A stretch of 64,000 nucleotides of DNA from NCBI RefSeq assembly GCF_001429045.1, contig NZ_LMHY01000006.1, positions 18,369 to 82,368 of the forward strand, in the 5' to 3' direction. The DNA is from Pseudomonas sp. Root71. GTDB taxonomy: Bacteria > Pseudomonadota > Gammaproteobacteria > Pseudomonadales > Pseudomonadaceae. The first letter of the stretch is position 1. Every line of letters begins with the position of its first letter. The notes below the pieces were generated by a model that ran no database searches, was not told where the DNA came from, and saw nothing but the letters and a program-made list of their open reading frames with translations. Made by a program: the position numbers and the translations under genes. Shown in pieces: positions 1-8,326 of the stretch.

Positions 1-53
1 GGATCAAGATCAAGAGCTGCAGGCGAGCTAACGCTCGGCCTGATGAGTGGTGA
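1..53 (+). repeat. Partial copy of a long dispersed repeat at the window edge
   Basis: Positions 1-53 match positions 22085-22137 almost base for base, and both copies lead into a REP array. The copy here is cut by the window start. The second copy shows that the element extends at least 140 bp further to the left. It has no convincing coding content, so I read it as a dispersed non-coding repeat associated with REP arrays. Confidence 0.75.
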
Positions 54-93
54 GAAGCGGCGCGGTGTGGGCTGCTCTGCCTTTGCTCTTCTG

Positions 94-407
94 TGGGAGC
101 GACGGTGCGGCGATCCGACTTGCTCGCGATGACGGCCTGCCAGCCGACCAATCTCTCACAGATGTACTCAGTACCTGTGGGAGCGGGCTTGCCCGCGAAG
201 ACGGACTGCCAGCCAACCAATCTCTCGCAGATACACACAACTCAAACTGTGGGAGCGGGCTTGCTCGCGAAGGCGGCCTGACAGCCAACCAATCCCTCAC
301 AGATGTTGCCGATCCAATTGTAGGAGCGAGCCTGCTCGCGATAGCGGTGTATCAGTCAACACCAGTGCCGTATGTGATGCCGCCTTCGCGAACAGGCTCG
401 CTCCCAC
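94..407 (+). repeat. REP array (direct half-REPs ending in an inverted pair)
   Basis: Copies of the CTGTGGGAGCG-x-GCTTGCTCGCGA hairpin start near 94, 175, 246 and 320, spaced about 71-81 bp. They share a linker that includes GGCCTG(C/A)CAGCC. The block closes with an inverted copy at about 385-407, so the last two form a REPIN-like pair. Such elements are non-autonomous repeats mobilised by RAYT transposases in Pseudomonas. No RAYT gene is present in this window. Confidence 0.85.
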
Positions 408-517
408 AGGGAATGTGCCGCGTTCTGACAGCCCTGTTTAAAAGCCGTCAGCCTCTATTCCTGAAAGCCACACCGCCTTGCGTCGTTGCCTACAACTACG
501 CCAGAATCCGCCGGCTT

Positions 518-757
518 GTGAGTCTTGTACCCGGTCTTTATCGTTTCCCTGTCGCTGCAAATTCAGCGACCGGGTTTAGCGACCCGACCAGGTATAAGCG
601 CAACAAGGCTCCAGTCTGCAATTTTCGACATGGTGGCTGTGCGCGGGAGACCTTCGGGTCTGCCGGGTCTTATACCTCCCGGTTCGCTAACCTGCGTACA
701 GCTGCCACCCTTACTTGTTTAGCGACGGGTTTTGGTGGTTTCACCAGGTATAAAGGA
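518..757 (+). promoter_or_regulatory. Structured leader with three copies of a TTAGCGA...GGTATAA module
   Basis: The module TTTAGCGAC...AGGTATAA occurs at 575-597, inverted at 670-690, and again at 718-753. The last copy contains a GGTG-GTTT-CACC hairpin (734-745) and runs straight into the AAGGAG ribosome-binding site of the downstream DUF6124 gene. The pairing of opposite-strand copies and the position suggest a cis-acting RNA or DNA element controlling that gene. I do not know a named regulatory family for it. Function is inferred from position only. Confidence 0.5.
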
Positions 758-765
758 GCTCCGCC

Positions 766-1125
766 ATGTGCAAACCAACCCCCAATCCCCCGCAATCCGA
801 CGACGTTTCCCCCTACGACTCGCTCGACTCCAGAAAGCTCCACGAAGCCGCCGACCGCGCACTGGATCACTACCTCAACCCCGCAAAAGATCCGGCTCCA
901 TCGCACAAACCCAGCACGATGTTTGTCATCGCCCCCGACATCAACACCGAAACGCTATTGGCCCACGCCTGCGAATCCCTGGCCTCGGCCAGCATCATGG
1001 CCAGTGACCTTGCGGGATTTCTGCAAAGCCCTCATCGCAACGCGCTGCTGGGGATTGCGCAAATCATCATGTTGGGCGAACTGGCGGTGAACCGGGCGCT
1101 GGATAATCTCGACCCGCAGGAATAA
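766..1125 (+). CDS. DUF6124 family protein
   Basis: Small soluble 119-residue protein without signal peptide or membrane segment. The N-terminal ~45 residues are polar and probably flexible (an LDSRKLHEAADRALDHYL helix). The C-terminal half carries the conserved-looking segment MFVIAPDINTETLLAHACES followed by ASIMASDLA and a helical end. This matches my recollection of the Pseudomonas DUF6124 (formerly grouped with DUF3077) family, whose function is unknown. The start is fixed by AAGGAG eight bases before the ATG. It is monocistronic, preceded by the repeated leader element and followed by a REPIN. Confidence 0.75.
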   Translation: MCKPTPNPPQSDDVSPYDSLDSRKLHEAADRALDHYLNPAKDPAPSHKPSTMFVIAPDINTETLLAHACESLASASIMASDLAGFLQSPHRNALLGIAQIIMLGELAVNRALDNLDPQE

Positions 1126-1151
1126 CCCGGTAGAAGCAACAACAAATAAAC

Positions 1152-1243
1152 CTGTGGGAGCGAGCTTGCTCGCGATTGCGGTGGGTCAGTCAACATCCAT
1201 GCTGAATGTGATGCCGCCATCGCGAGCAAGCTCGCTCCCACAG
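1152..1243. repeat. REPIN (inverted REP pair)
   Basis: CTGTGGGAGCGAGCTTGCTCGCGAT and its reverse complement flank a ~45-bp centre containing GTCAACATCCATGCTGAATGTGATG. It sits between the DUF6124 gene and the DoxX operon, and the transcript would fold into one long hairpin. Confidence 0.9.
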
Positions 1244-1382
1244 GGTTCTATGTCGTTTGGTCGATCTCGGTCTTCCCGCAAACAGAGCACGTACATTCAA
1301 TTTTTCCTCCCCCCGTCCCGGCACTATCAAGTCCTGTCCCGGCGTATCGATGCCGGTGGTTTTTTATTTGTGCGGGTAGGCC

Positions 1383-1799
1383 ATGGACGCTTCGCGACGC
1401 GATGATCGGGCGCAAGACTGGGGGCTGCTGTTCCTGCGGGTCAGCGGCGGGTTGTTCCTGTTGTGGGTACACGGTTTGCCCAAGCTGTTTCACTACAGTG
1501 CCGAGTTGCAGAACATCGAAGACCCTTTCCATCTGGGCGCGAACCTGACGCTGCTGCTGGCGATTTTCGCCGAGGTCGTGTGCCCGCTGCTCATCGTTGC
1601 CGGGTTGCTGGCGCGTCTGGCGTGTTTGCCTATTCTGTTTTTGCTGTGTGTGTCGATGTTGGTCGTGCATCCGCAGTGGACGCTCTTCGAAGGCCAGTTC
1701 GGCTGGCTGCTGCTGATTGTCTTCACCAGTATTTTCATCGCCGGGCCGGGACGGCTGGCGCTCAATGTCCGTTTCGTCGGAGCCTTGCGTTATGTCTGA
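1383..1799 (+). CDS. DoxX family membrane protein
   Basis: 138-residue protein with about four hydrophobic segments (roughly residues 13-32, 55-80, 82-98 and 104-125) and the DoxX-like opening LFLRVSGGLFLLWVHGLPKL. DoxX family members are small inner-membrane proteins, some linked to quinone-dependent or redox functions. The biochemical role of most is unknown. It is the first gene of a four-gene unit. Its stop overlaps the start of the next gene (ATG at 1792), so the two are translationally coupled. Confidence 0.8.
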   Translation: MDASRRDDRAQDWGLLFLRVSGGLFLLWVHGLPKLFHYSAELQNIEDPFHLGANLTLLLAIFAEVVCPLLIVAGLLARLACLPILFLLCVSMLVVHPQWTLFEGQFGWLLLIVFTSIFIAGPGRLALNVRFVGALRYV

Positions 1800-2400
1800 T
1801 CTCAATCGCCGTGAGCCGGCCAGTCCCGGACCTGATGAGGTGGTGACCCTGATCGTCAAGCACCGGGTCAAGGCCGGTTTCGAAGTGCCTTATGAAGCCT
1901 GGCTGCGCAATATCGTCAAGGTGGCCGCGCAGAACGTCGGGCATCTGGGCGTGGATGTGGTGCGCGGCAAGAATGCCGGCCTCGATACCTACACTTGCGT
2001 GCTGCGCTTTTGCTCGACCGAGGCAATGCAGAACTGGCTCGATTCGCCGCAACGCCAGGAACTGGTCAACGCAGCCGCGCCGATGCTGGCCGATGGCGAC
2101 CAGACCGAGGTCAATCCGGTCAACGAGTTCTGGTTCTCGCCCCAGGCCGAGGCCGGTACGCCACCGCCGCGCTGGAAGCAGGCCGTGGTAACGCTGCTGG
2201 TGATCCTGCCGCACACCCTGCTGGTACCGTTGCTCTGGGGGCCGCTGCTACGGCTCAACGCCTTGCTCTCCAACTACGTGGTGGCCACGTTCCTGATCAC
2301 CCTGACCATCGTGCTGTCGGTGGTTTACCTCTTCATGCCCATGGCGACGCGTCTGTTCGCGCCCTGGCTGTCTCCCGCTACTTTGCACGAGGAACCGTGA
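1792..2400 (+). CDS. Antibiotic-biosynthesis-monooxygenase-type (ABM) protein with C-terminal membrane anchor
   Basis: 202 residues. The N-terminal ~100 residues fit the dimeric alpha/beta-barrel ABM fold (opening VVTLIVKHRVKAGFEVPYEAW, then HLGVDVVRG and FCSTEAMQNWL). The C-terminal part has two hydrophobic helices (about 127-148 and 155-178), an arrangement known from membrane-bound ABM/DUF-type proteins. The start at 1792 overlaps the DoxX gene. The TGA (2398-2400) overlaps the ATG of the next gene as ATGA. Function is probably oxidative or stress related, but the substrate is unknown. Confidence 0.75.
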   Translation: MSDLNRREPASPGPDEVVTLIVKHRVKAGFEVPYEAWLRNIVKVAAQNVGHLGVDVVRGKNAGLDTYTCVLRFCSTEAMQNWLDSPQRQELVNAAAPMLADGDQTEVNPVNEFWFSPQAEAGTPPPRWKQAVVTLLVILPHTLLVPLLWGPLLRLNALLSNYVVATFLITLTIVLSVVYLFMPMATRLFAPWLSPATLHEEP

Positions 2401-4238
2401 TGAACGCCGATCTGATTCTGTTCAATGGTCAATTCCATACCGTTGACCGTGAGAAACCGCTCGCCAGCGCCGTGGCGATCAGCGACGGGCGTTTTGTCGC
2501 GGTCGGCAGCGATGCCCAAGCCATGGCCCTGCGTGGTTCGGGCACACAAGTGATCGACCTCAAGGGCCGCTGCGTGATCCCCGGGCTCAACGACTCGCAC
2601 TTGCACCTGATCCGTGGCGGCTTGAACTACAACCTGGAACTGCGCTGGGAAGGTGTGCCGTCCCTGGCCGATGCCTTGCGCATGCTCAAGGAGCAGGCCG
2701 ACCGTACGCCGACGCCGCAATGGGTGCGGGTGGTCGGTGGCTGGAACGAATTCCAGTTCGCCGAGAAGCGCATGCCGACCTTGGCGGAGCTCAATCAGGC
2801 GGCACCGGATACGCCGGTGTTTGTGCTGCACCTGTACGACCGCGCCTTGCTCAACCGTGCCGCGTTGCGCGTCGCCGGTTATACCCGCGACACACCGAAC
2901 CCGCCGGGGGGCGAGATCGTGCGTGACGCCAACGGCGAGCCGACCGGCATGCTGGTGGCGCGGCCCAACGCGATGATTCTGTACTCGACCCTGGCCAAGG
3001 GGCCGAAGTTGCCGCTGGAGTATCAGGTCAACTCGACCCGCCAGTTCATGCGCGAGCTCAATCGCCTGGGCCTGACCAGCGCCATCGATGCCGGCGGCGG
3101 TTTCCAGAATTACCCGGATGATTACCAGGTGATCGAGCAGTTGGCGAAGGACGAGCAACTGACCGTGCGCATCGCCTACAACCTGTTCACCCAGAAGCCC
3201 AAGGAAGAGTTGACCGATTTCAAGAACTGGACCGGCAGCGTGAAGCTGCACCAGGGCGACGATTTCCTGCGGCACAACGGCGCCGGGGAAATGCTGGTGT
3301 TCTCGGCGGCGGACTTCGAAGACTTCCTCGAACCGCGCCCGGACCTGCCGCAAACCATGGAAGCCGAGCTGGAGCCGGTGGTGCGCCACCTCGTCGAGCA
3401 ACGCTGGCCGTTCCGTTTGCACGCCACCTACAACGAATCCATCAGCCGCATGCTCGATGTGTTCGAGAAGGTCAATCGCGACATTCCGTTCAATGGCTTG
3501 CCGTGGTTTTTCGACCACGCCGAAACCATCACCCCGCAGAACATCGAGCGGGTGAGGGCGCTGGGCGGTGGCATCGCGATCCAGGATCGCATGGCGTTCC
3601 AGGGTGAATATTTCGTCGAGCGTTACGGCGCGAAAGCGGCCGAAGCCACGCCACCGATCAAACGCATGCTGGCCGAAGGTGTGCCGGTCGGCGCCGGTAC
3701 CGACGCGACGCGGGTGTCGAGCTACAACCCGTGGACCTCGCTGTACTGGATGGTCAGCGGCCGCACCGTCGGCGGTATGGAGTTGCACGCCGAAGGCCTT
3801 TCACGCCTGACGGCGCTGGAACTGTTCACCCACGGCAGCGCCTGGTTCTCGTCGGAGCAAGGCAAGAAGGGCCAGATCAAGGTCGGGCAACTGGCCGATG
3901 TCGCCGCCCTCAGCGCGGATTTTTTCAGCGTCGATGAAGAGGCGATCAAGTGGATCGAGTCGGTGTTGACCGTGGTCGGCGGCAAGGTGGTCTACGGTGC
4001 CGGTGACTTCGAGAAACTCGGGCCGGCCAGCGTGCCGGTACTGCCGGACTGGTCGCCGGTGGTGAAGGTGCCCGGTCACTGGCGCCCGACGTCGCCGATG
4101 CAGGCCCAGGTTCACCATTGCAGCGGCCCGTGCGCGGTGCATTCCCACAGTCATGAACGGGCGCGCCTGTCGAACGCGCCGGTCAGCGATTTTGCCGGTT
4201 TCTGGGGCGCCTTTGGCTGCTCGTGTTTTGCCTTCTGA
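2400..4238 (+). CDS. Amidohydrolase family protein (YtcJ-like)
   Basis: 612 residues. The start is the ATG at 2400, overlapping the previous stop. The order is typical of metal-dependent amidohydrolases of the YtcJ/amidohydrolase-3 group: a beta-sandwich start (LILFNGQFHTVDRE), then CVIPGLNDSHLHL (metal-binding HxH), a barrel with HATYNES and FDHAE histidines, and GAGTDATRVSSYNPW carrying the late aspartate. The C-terminus ends in a histidine- and cysteine-containing tail (HCSGPCAVHSHSH and a final GCSCFAF), which is not part of the usual fold and might bind metal. Coupled to the ABM gene; substrate unknown. Confidence 0.85.
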   Translation: MNADLILFNGQFHTVDREKPLASAVAISDGRFVAVGSDAQAMALRGSGTQVIDLKGRCVIPGLNDSHLHLIRGGLNYNLELRWEGVPSLADALRMLKEQADRTPTPQWVRVVGGWNEFQFAEKRMPTLAELNQAAPDTPVFVLHLYDRALLNRAALRVAGYTRDTPNPPGGEIVRDANGEPTGMLVARPNAMILYSTLAKGPKLPLEYQVNSTRQFMRELNRLGLTSAIDAGGGFQNYPDDYQVIEQLAKDEQLTVRIAYNLFTQKPKEELTDFKNWTGSVKLHQGDDFLRHNGAGEMLVFSAADFEDFLEPRPDLPQTMEAELEPVVRHLVEQRWPFRLHATYNESISRMLDVFEKVNRDIPFNGLPWFFDHAETITPQNIERVRALGGGIAIQDRMAFQGEYFVERYGAKAAEATPPIKRMLAEGVPVGAGTDATRVSSYNPWTSLYWMVSGRTVGGMELHAEGLSRLTALELFTHGSAWFSSEQGKKGQIKVGQLADVAALSADFFSVDEEAIKWIESVLTVVGGKVVYGAGDFEKLGPASVPVLPDWSPVVKVPGHWRPTSPMQAQVHHCSGPCAVHSHSHERARLSNAPVSDFAGFWGAFGCSCFAF

Positions 4239-4307
4239 CTCTTTTAAAAAAGCGCCGGCCCAACAGGTCGGAGCTGACTGCGACAACCATCCATCAAGGA
4301 GTTTCCA

Positions 4308-4934
4308 ATGAGCAACGTTCCGTACAAACGCCTGAACAAAGACGATGCCGTGGTTTTGCTGGTCGACCACCAGACCGGTCTGATCTCGCTGGTACAGGAT
4401 TTCTCGCCCAACGAGTTCAAGAACAACGTGCTGGCGCTGGGCGACATCGCCAGGTTCTTCAAGCTGCCGACCATCCTCACCACCAGTTTCGACAGCGGTC
4501 CGAACGGCCCGATCGTGCCGGAGCTCAAGGCGCAGTTCCCGGACGCGCCGTTCATTGCTCGCCCGGGCCAGATCAACGCCTGGGACAACGAAGACTTCGT
4601 CAAGGCGATCAAGGCCACCGGTCGCAAGCAACTGATCATCGCCGGTGTGGTGACCGACGTGTGCGTGGCGTTCCCGACTCTGTCGGCCATTGCCGAGGGC
4701 TTTGAGGTGTTTGTGGTGACCGACGCTTCCGGCACCTTCAACACCACCGTGCAACAAGCGGCCTGGGCACGCATGTCGGCCGCCGGTGCGCACCTGCTGA
4801 ACTGGTTCTCCGTGGCCTGCGAGCTGCAAGGCGACTGGCGCAACGACATGGAAGGCCTGGCCAACCTGCTGTCCGAGCGCCTGCCGAACTATCGCAACCT
4901 GATCAACAGCTACATGAAATTTACTGCGCAGTAA
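4308..4934 (+). CDS. ycaC: YcaC-type isochorismatase-like hydrolase
   Basis: 208 residues and closely similar to E. coli YcaC over its whole length. The cysteine-hydrolase aspartate (LLVDHQTGL, D20) and the nucleophile region VVTDVCVAF (C119) are present. The second basic position reads IARPGQINAW, as in YcaC itself, rather than the lysine of classical isochorismatases. YcaC homologues form octameric or double-ring assemblies, and their physiological substrate is unsettled. An AAGGAG site precedes the ATG. The gene lies 69 bp after the amidohydrolase and is probably the last gene of that operon. Confidence 0.9.
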   Translation: MSNVPYKRLNKDDAVVLLVDHQTGLISLVQDFSPNEFKNNVLALGDIARFFKLPTILTTSFDSGPNGPIVPELKAQFPDAPFIARPGQINAWDNEDFVKAIKATGRKQLIIAGVVTDVCVAFPTLSAIAEGFEVFVVTDASGTFNTTVQQAAWARMSAAGAHLLNWFSVACELQGDWRNDMEGLANLLSERLPNYRNLINSYMKFTAQ

Positions 4935-4941
4935 TGGTTGT

Positions 4942-4968
4942 GGCTGCTGGCTTTGGCCAGCAGCCTTT
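4942..4968 (+). terminator. Rho-independent terminator after ycaC
   Basis: GGCTGCTGG (4942-4950) pairs with CCAGCAGCC (4957-4965) across a CTTTGG loop, followed by a short T run, eight bases after the ycaC stop. Confidence 0.65.
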
Positions 4969-5046
4969 AAAAGATCGCAGCCTTCGGCAGCTCCTACTTC
5001 GGAATGTGTTTCCCTGTAGGAGCTGCCGAAGGCTGCGATCTTTTTT
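4968..5046. repeat. REP pair, GATCGCAGCCTTCGGCAGCTCCTAC class
   Basis: AAAAGATCGCAGCCTTCGGC and its inverted copy enclose a short centre, ending in a T run at 5038-5046. It lies between two convergent genes and may also stop transcription from both sides. Confidence 0.85.
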
Positions 5047-5049
5047 CTT

Positions 5050-6477
5050 TCAACGCTTTTGCAACCAACTCAAAAATCCACCTTTCCTGACCGCCACCGG
5101 CTTGGCCATCAACGCCATCCGGCTGTTCTGCTGGCGCACTGCTTGCAGCTTGTTCAACGCCCGGTCGACTTCCCGTCGTTGCGCCATGCAACTGCGGGTC
5201 AGGGATTTGTCGAGGCGGTAAATGATGCTTGAAGTCATGGCGGTGAACCGTGCCTGGGATGGCGTGTCGGCGAGGATGCTTTGTTCGCCCATGACTTCGC
5301 TCGGCCCCATGCGCCCGGCTTCGATCTGCGTGCTGCCGTCGGGGACGGTGGCGCTGACCACGCCAGTGGCGATGACGAACAGGCTGTCCGGTACTTCTTC
5401 CAGATCCAGCACCACTTCACCGGCCGTGTATTGTTGCGCCACCATGTTCTGGGCCAGGCGATCACGCTCCTCGGCGCTCAGGGAACGGAAGATTTTCACT
5501 TCATCGAGCAAAGCCCGTGCGCGGGTCGACGGTTCGATCACGCCATCGGGTTGCCGGGAAATGCCTGCCGCTTCGAGGTGCCGATGGGCCAGGTCGAACA
5601 GTTGATTGCGCACTTCACCTTTTTTGCCCAACTCGGCGATAAAGCCGCTGGCCACGTATTCGGACATGGTTTCGCCGGCTTCCTTGAGCACGGCTTTCGG
5701 CGCCGGATCGAGCAGCAGGCTGCTGCTGCCTTGCAGAGTGCGGTCCAGGGCGTCGAGTACCCGACGCGGGCGGATGTGGTTGGGCACTTGAATGCTGATG
5801 GACACACCGTGCAGGTTGAACGGGCGGCTGAGGTTGACGATCTTCGCCTTGGCCGCCACCGAGTTCGGCACCACCGCGGTGCTGCCGGCGCTGGTCAGCA
5901 GGTGGGTGGCACGCCAGTCGATGTCCAGCACCTTGCCTTCAATTCCGTCGATGGAAACCCGGTCATCGACCTGATACGGCTTGGTGGTGTTGAGCACGAT
6001 GCCGGAGAACACGTCGCTCAAGGTGCTCTGCAATGCCAGGCCCACCACGATGGCGACGACGCCGGAGGTCGCCATCAAGCCTTTCACCGGCAGCTCCAGC
6101 ACGTAGCCGGCGGCGGCCACCACGGCAATCAGGAACACCAGTGCGCCGATGACATCCTGCAACAGCCGGCCGCTGTGGCCGATGCGCTGCATCAGGGCCA
6201 GGCCGATCACTTCGGTGAGCACCCGCGCGGCGTACAGCCACCAGAGAATCCCCAGTGCCGTGGCCCCCAGTTGTGCCACGGGATCTTCGGCAAACAAGGG
6301 TGCCTGCAACGGGCTGACACCGGCGTTGATGAGCACCGCGCTGAACAGCACAAACAGCGCCAGGCGCACACCGACCCGGCTGACGCGATGCTTGAATGGC
6401 GCGAGGTGCCAGAGCAGGGCGTCGACTACCAACAGCAGTGCGCTCAGGGAAAGCAAATGCTCAAGGAGCAAGGACAT
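5050..6477 (-). CDS. MscS-family mechanosensitive channel with cyclic-nucleotide-binding domain
   Basis: 475 residues. Four to five N-terminal membrane segments precede the MscS core, whose pore helix region reads LMATSGVVAIVVGLALQSTL and continues into DVFSGIVLN and the beta domain (DRVSIDGIEGKVLDIDWRAT). The C-terminal ~130 residues (from about 325) fit a cyclic-nucleotide-binding fold (GEVVLDLEEVPDSLFVIATG ... GEQSILADTPSQARFTA). Such MscS-CNMP channels are inner-membrane tension- or ligand-modulated channels. I chose the ATG at 6477 because GGAG lies six bases upstream; the ATG at 6489 has no such site. Divergent from the LysR gene. Confidence 0.88.
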   Translation of the reverse strand: MSLLLEHLLSLSALLLVVDALLWHLAPFKHRVSRVGVRLALFVLFSAVLINAGVSPLQAPLFAEDPVAQLGATALGILWWLYAARVLTEVIGLALMQRIGHSGRLLQDVIGALVFLIAVVAAAGYVLELPVKGLMATSGVVAIVVGLALQSTLSDVFSGIVLNTTKPYQVDDRVSIDGIEGKVLDIDWRATHLLTSAGSTAVVPNSVAAKAKIVNLSRPFNLHGVSISIQVPNHIRPRRVLDALDRTLQGSSSLLLDPAPKAVLKEAGETMSEYVASGFIAELGKKGEVRNQLFDLAHRHLEAAGISRQPDGVIEPSTRARALLDEVKIFRSLSAEERDRLAQNMVAQQYTAGEVVLDLEEVPDSLFVIATGVVSATVPDGSTQIEAGRMGPSEVMGEQSILADTPSQARFTAMTSSIIYRLDKSLTRSCMAQRREVDRALNKLQAVRQQNSRMALMAKPVAVRKGGFLSWLQKR

Positions 6478-6621
6478 GGGGAACTCCATTTAAATGCTTG
6501 CGGCAAACAGATCGCAGATCCTTCGGGGAAGGTGATTTCAGTGCGGTGAACGAAGATTAATGGTGTGCCATGAAGGGAAAAAGCGGCTATAAAGTGTTTG
6601 ACTGTCAACCGGGAAGTGACA

Positions 6622-7518
6622 ATGAACCCCTTCGAAGATATGCGCATTTTTTGCCAGGTCATGGACTCCGGCAGCTTCACGGCGGCCGCCGATCAATTGG
6701 GGCTGTCCAAGCAGTTTGTCAGCCGCCGCTTGATGCAACTCGAAGAGCGCCTGGGCGTGCGCTTGCTCAATCGCTCGACCCGGCGCCTGGACGTTACGCC
6801 CCTGGGGCAGAGCTATTACGAATCAGCCTTGCGCCTGCTCAGCGAAGTCGAACAAGTGGAGCAGGGCATCGCCGGCCAGACCACCGAGCCACGCGGGACC
6901 ATTCGGGTGAGTGCGCCGCTGTCGTTCGCACTGGCCCATCTGGGCTGCCTGTTGCCAGTGTTTTTGCAGCGCTATCGCGACGTGACGGTGGAGATGGATT
7001 TGAGCGATCGCCCCGTGGATTTGCTCGGTGAGGGCTACGACCTCGCGCTGCGCATCGGCACACTGGAGGACTCGACACTGATCGCCCGCCGCATTGCCTC
7101 CATTGAGCGGGTGTACTGCGCAAGCCCGGCGTACCTGGCCGAGCGCGGTACACCGCTCAAGCCTGAAGACTTGCACAGTCACGACTGCCTGCCGTATGGC
7201 CATGGTCGACAGGTGCAATGGCGGTTTGCGGGGCAGGGCAAATCATTGAGCGTCAATGTCAGCGGGCGGATGCGCGTCAACAACGGTGAACTGCTCAAGG
7301 ATGCGGCGATCGCCGGGCTGGGGATCACGTATTTGCCTACGTTCATTGTCGGCTCGGCGTTGAAGGATGGGCGACTGGTGGAGGTGCTGGAGGATTTGCG
7401 CCCCGAGCCGCTGACGTTATCGGCGGTCTATCCGCAACACCGGCAGAGTTCGCGGCCGGTGCAGGCGCTGGTTGAGTTCTTGCGCGAGGAACTGGATCAG
7501 TCTGAGGGTGGGTTGTAA
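6622..7518 (+). CDS. LysR-family transcriptional regulator
   Basis: 298 residues. N-terminal winged helix-turn-helix (MRIFCQVMDSGSFTAAADQLGLSKQFVSRRLMQLEERLGVRLLNRSTRRLDVT) and a C-terminal effector-binding domain ending in the typical VQALVEFLREEL helix. The start at 6622 follows GGAAG; an in-frame upstream ATG eight codons earlier lacks a good site. It reads away from the channel gene, which is one possible target. Members with this N-terminus (CrgA/DmlR-like) often regulate a neighbouring oxidoreductase. No such gene is adjacent here, so the effector is unknown. Confidence 0.88.
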   Translation: MNPFEDMRIFCQVMDSGSFTAAADQLGLSKQFVSRRLMQLEERLGVRLLNRSTRRLDVTPLGQSYYESALRLLSEVEQVEQGIAGQTTEPRGTIRVSAPLSFALAHLGCLLPVFLQRYRDVTVEMDLSDRPVDLLGEGYDLALRIGTLEDSTLIARRIASIERVYCASPAYLAERGTPLKPEDLHSHDCLPYGHGRQVQWRFAGQGKSLSVNVSGRMRVNNGELLKDAAIAGLGITYLPTFIVGSALKDGRLVEVLEDLRPEPLTLSAVYPQHRQSSRPVQALVEFLREELDQSEGGL

Positions 7519-7540
7519 TGAGATGGTTCACACAATCTAT

Positions 7541-7570
7541 TGTGGGAGCGGCGGTGCGCCGCTCCCACAG
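7541..7570. repeat. Short REP hairpin
   Basis: TGTGGGAGCGGC-GGTGC-GCCGCTCCCACA forms a near-perfect hairpin between two convergent genes. It could act as a bidirectional transcription stop. Confidence 0.7.
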
Positions 7571-7600
7571 GGTTTTGTGTTGTATGGGAATCAGCTGGGA

Positions 7601-8152
7601 TCAGCTCCTTTTGTCATCACCGGGTTCGGCATGGACACCACGGTCATCACCGGGCTCGCCATTGGCATGCACGCCACGGTCATCACCGGGCTCGCCATTG
7701 GCATGCACGCCACGGTCATCACCGGGCTCGCCATTGGCATGAACCCCATGGTCATCGCCGGGCTCATCATGGGTGCCGCTGCGACCTGAGGACGAGGCCG
7801 TTCCGGAGTGACTCGAACCGCTGTTGGCACTGCCATGGCCGCTGTTGCTGCCATGATCGCCACTGTGGCCGCTGCCGCTGTTGCCGCCACTGCCGCTTCC
7901 ACCGTGACTACCGCCACCACCACCACTGCCGCCGCCACCACCGCTACCGCCACCTCCACCACCACTTCCTCCGCCACCACCGCTACCGCCGCCTCCACCA
8001 CCACTTCCTCCGCCACCACCACCACCGCCACTACCCCCACCATCCTTGGCCTGAGCACTGGAAACTCCGGACAGGCTGTCCGGAATCAATACGGTAGACG
8101 CCGACAGAACCGCGCCAATAGCTACTGCCAGTAAAAGCTTATTGATGAGCAT
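7601..8152 (-). CDS. Secreted Gly/Ser-rich repeat protein
   Basis: 183 residues with a clear signal peptide (LLLAVAIGAVLSASTVL then SSAQA-K, cleavage near residue 35). A long low-complexity region of Gly-Ser runs (about 38-110) is followed by SGHSGDHGSNSGHGS. Near the C-terminus, 12-residue repeats HANGEPGDDRGV occur at least three times. A GGAGA site precedes the ATG. No enzymatic domain is visible. The acidic, glycine-rich repeats could bind cations or form a surface matrix. It lies in the same direction as and 174 bp after gspF, so it could be a cargo or surface partner of the secretion machine; that is inference. Confidence 0.75.
   Translation of the reverse strand: MLINKLLLAVAIGAVLSASTVLIPDSLSGVSSAQAKDGGGSGGGGGGGGSGGGGGGSGGGGGSGGGGGGSGGGGGSGGGGGSHGGSGSGGNSGSGHSGDHGSNSGHGSANSGSSHSGTASSSGRSGTHDEPGDDHGVHANGEPGDDRGVHANGEPGDDRGVHANGEPGDDRGVHAEPGDDKRS
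7641..7760 (-). repeat. 36-bp tandem repeat inside the Gly/Ser-rich gene
   Basis: A 36-bp unit beginning CGGTCATCACCGGGCTCGCC on the plus strand repeats at 7641, 7677 and 7713, with a degenerate fourth copy from 7749. The first two copies are essentially identical. It is in frame and encodes the HANGEPGDDRGV repeat. Copy number is likely to vary between strains. Confidence 0.9.
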
Positions 8153-8326
8153 GTCGTTCTCCGTCTTTTTTATTCAGATTGGAACGTTGATGAACATTGC
8201 AATGTGCTGCCTTTTTCCCCATGGGAACTAGATGAACAGTTCAACGCACCGATTTATTCGGCTGGAACGTTGAAAAAGAATGCGATGCACGGCCGGACCT
8301 GCTTCTAAAGGGTCAACTCCAAAGGG

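Noticed and set aside
47..1090. Long plus-strand frame across the REP array and leader
   Set aside because: It translates REP sequence and the leader element; the real gene starts at 766 in another frame.
7641..7760. 36-bp repeats considered as a CRISPR array
   Set aside because: The units are directly adjacent without spacers and are in frame with a coding repeat.
7591..8134. Ala/Thr- or Val-rich open frames opposite the Gly/Ser-rich gene
   Set aside because: Translations of the GGC/AGC repeat in other frames; only the minus-strand frame has a signal peptide and ribosome site.
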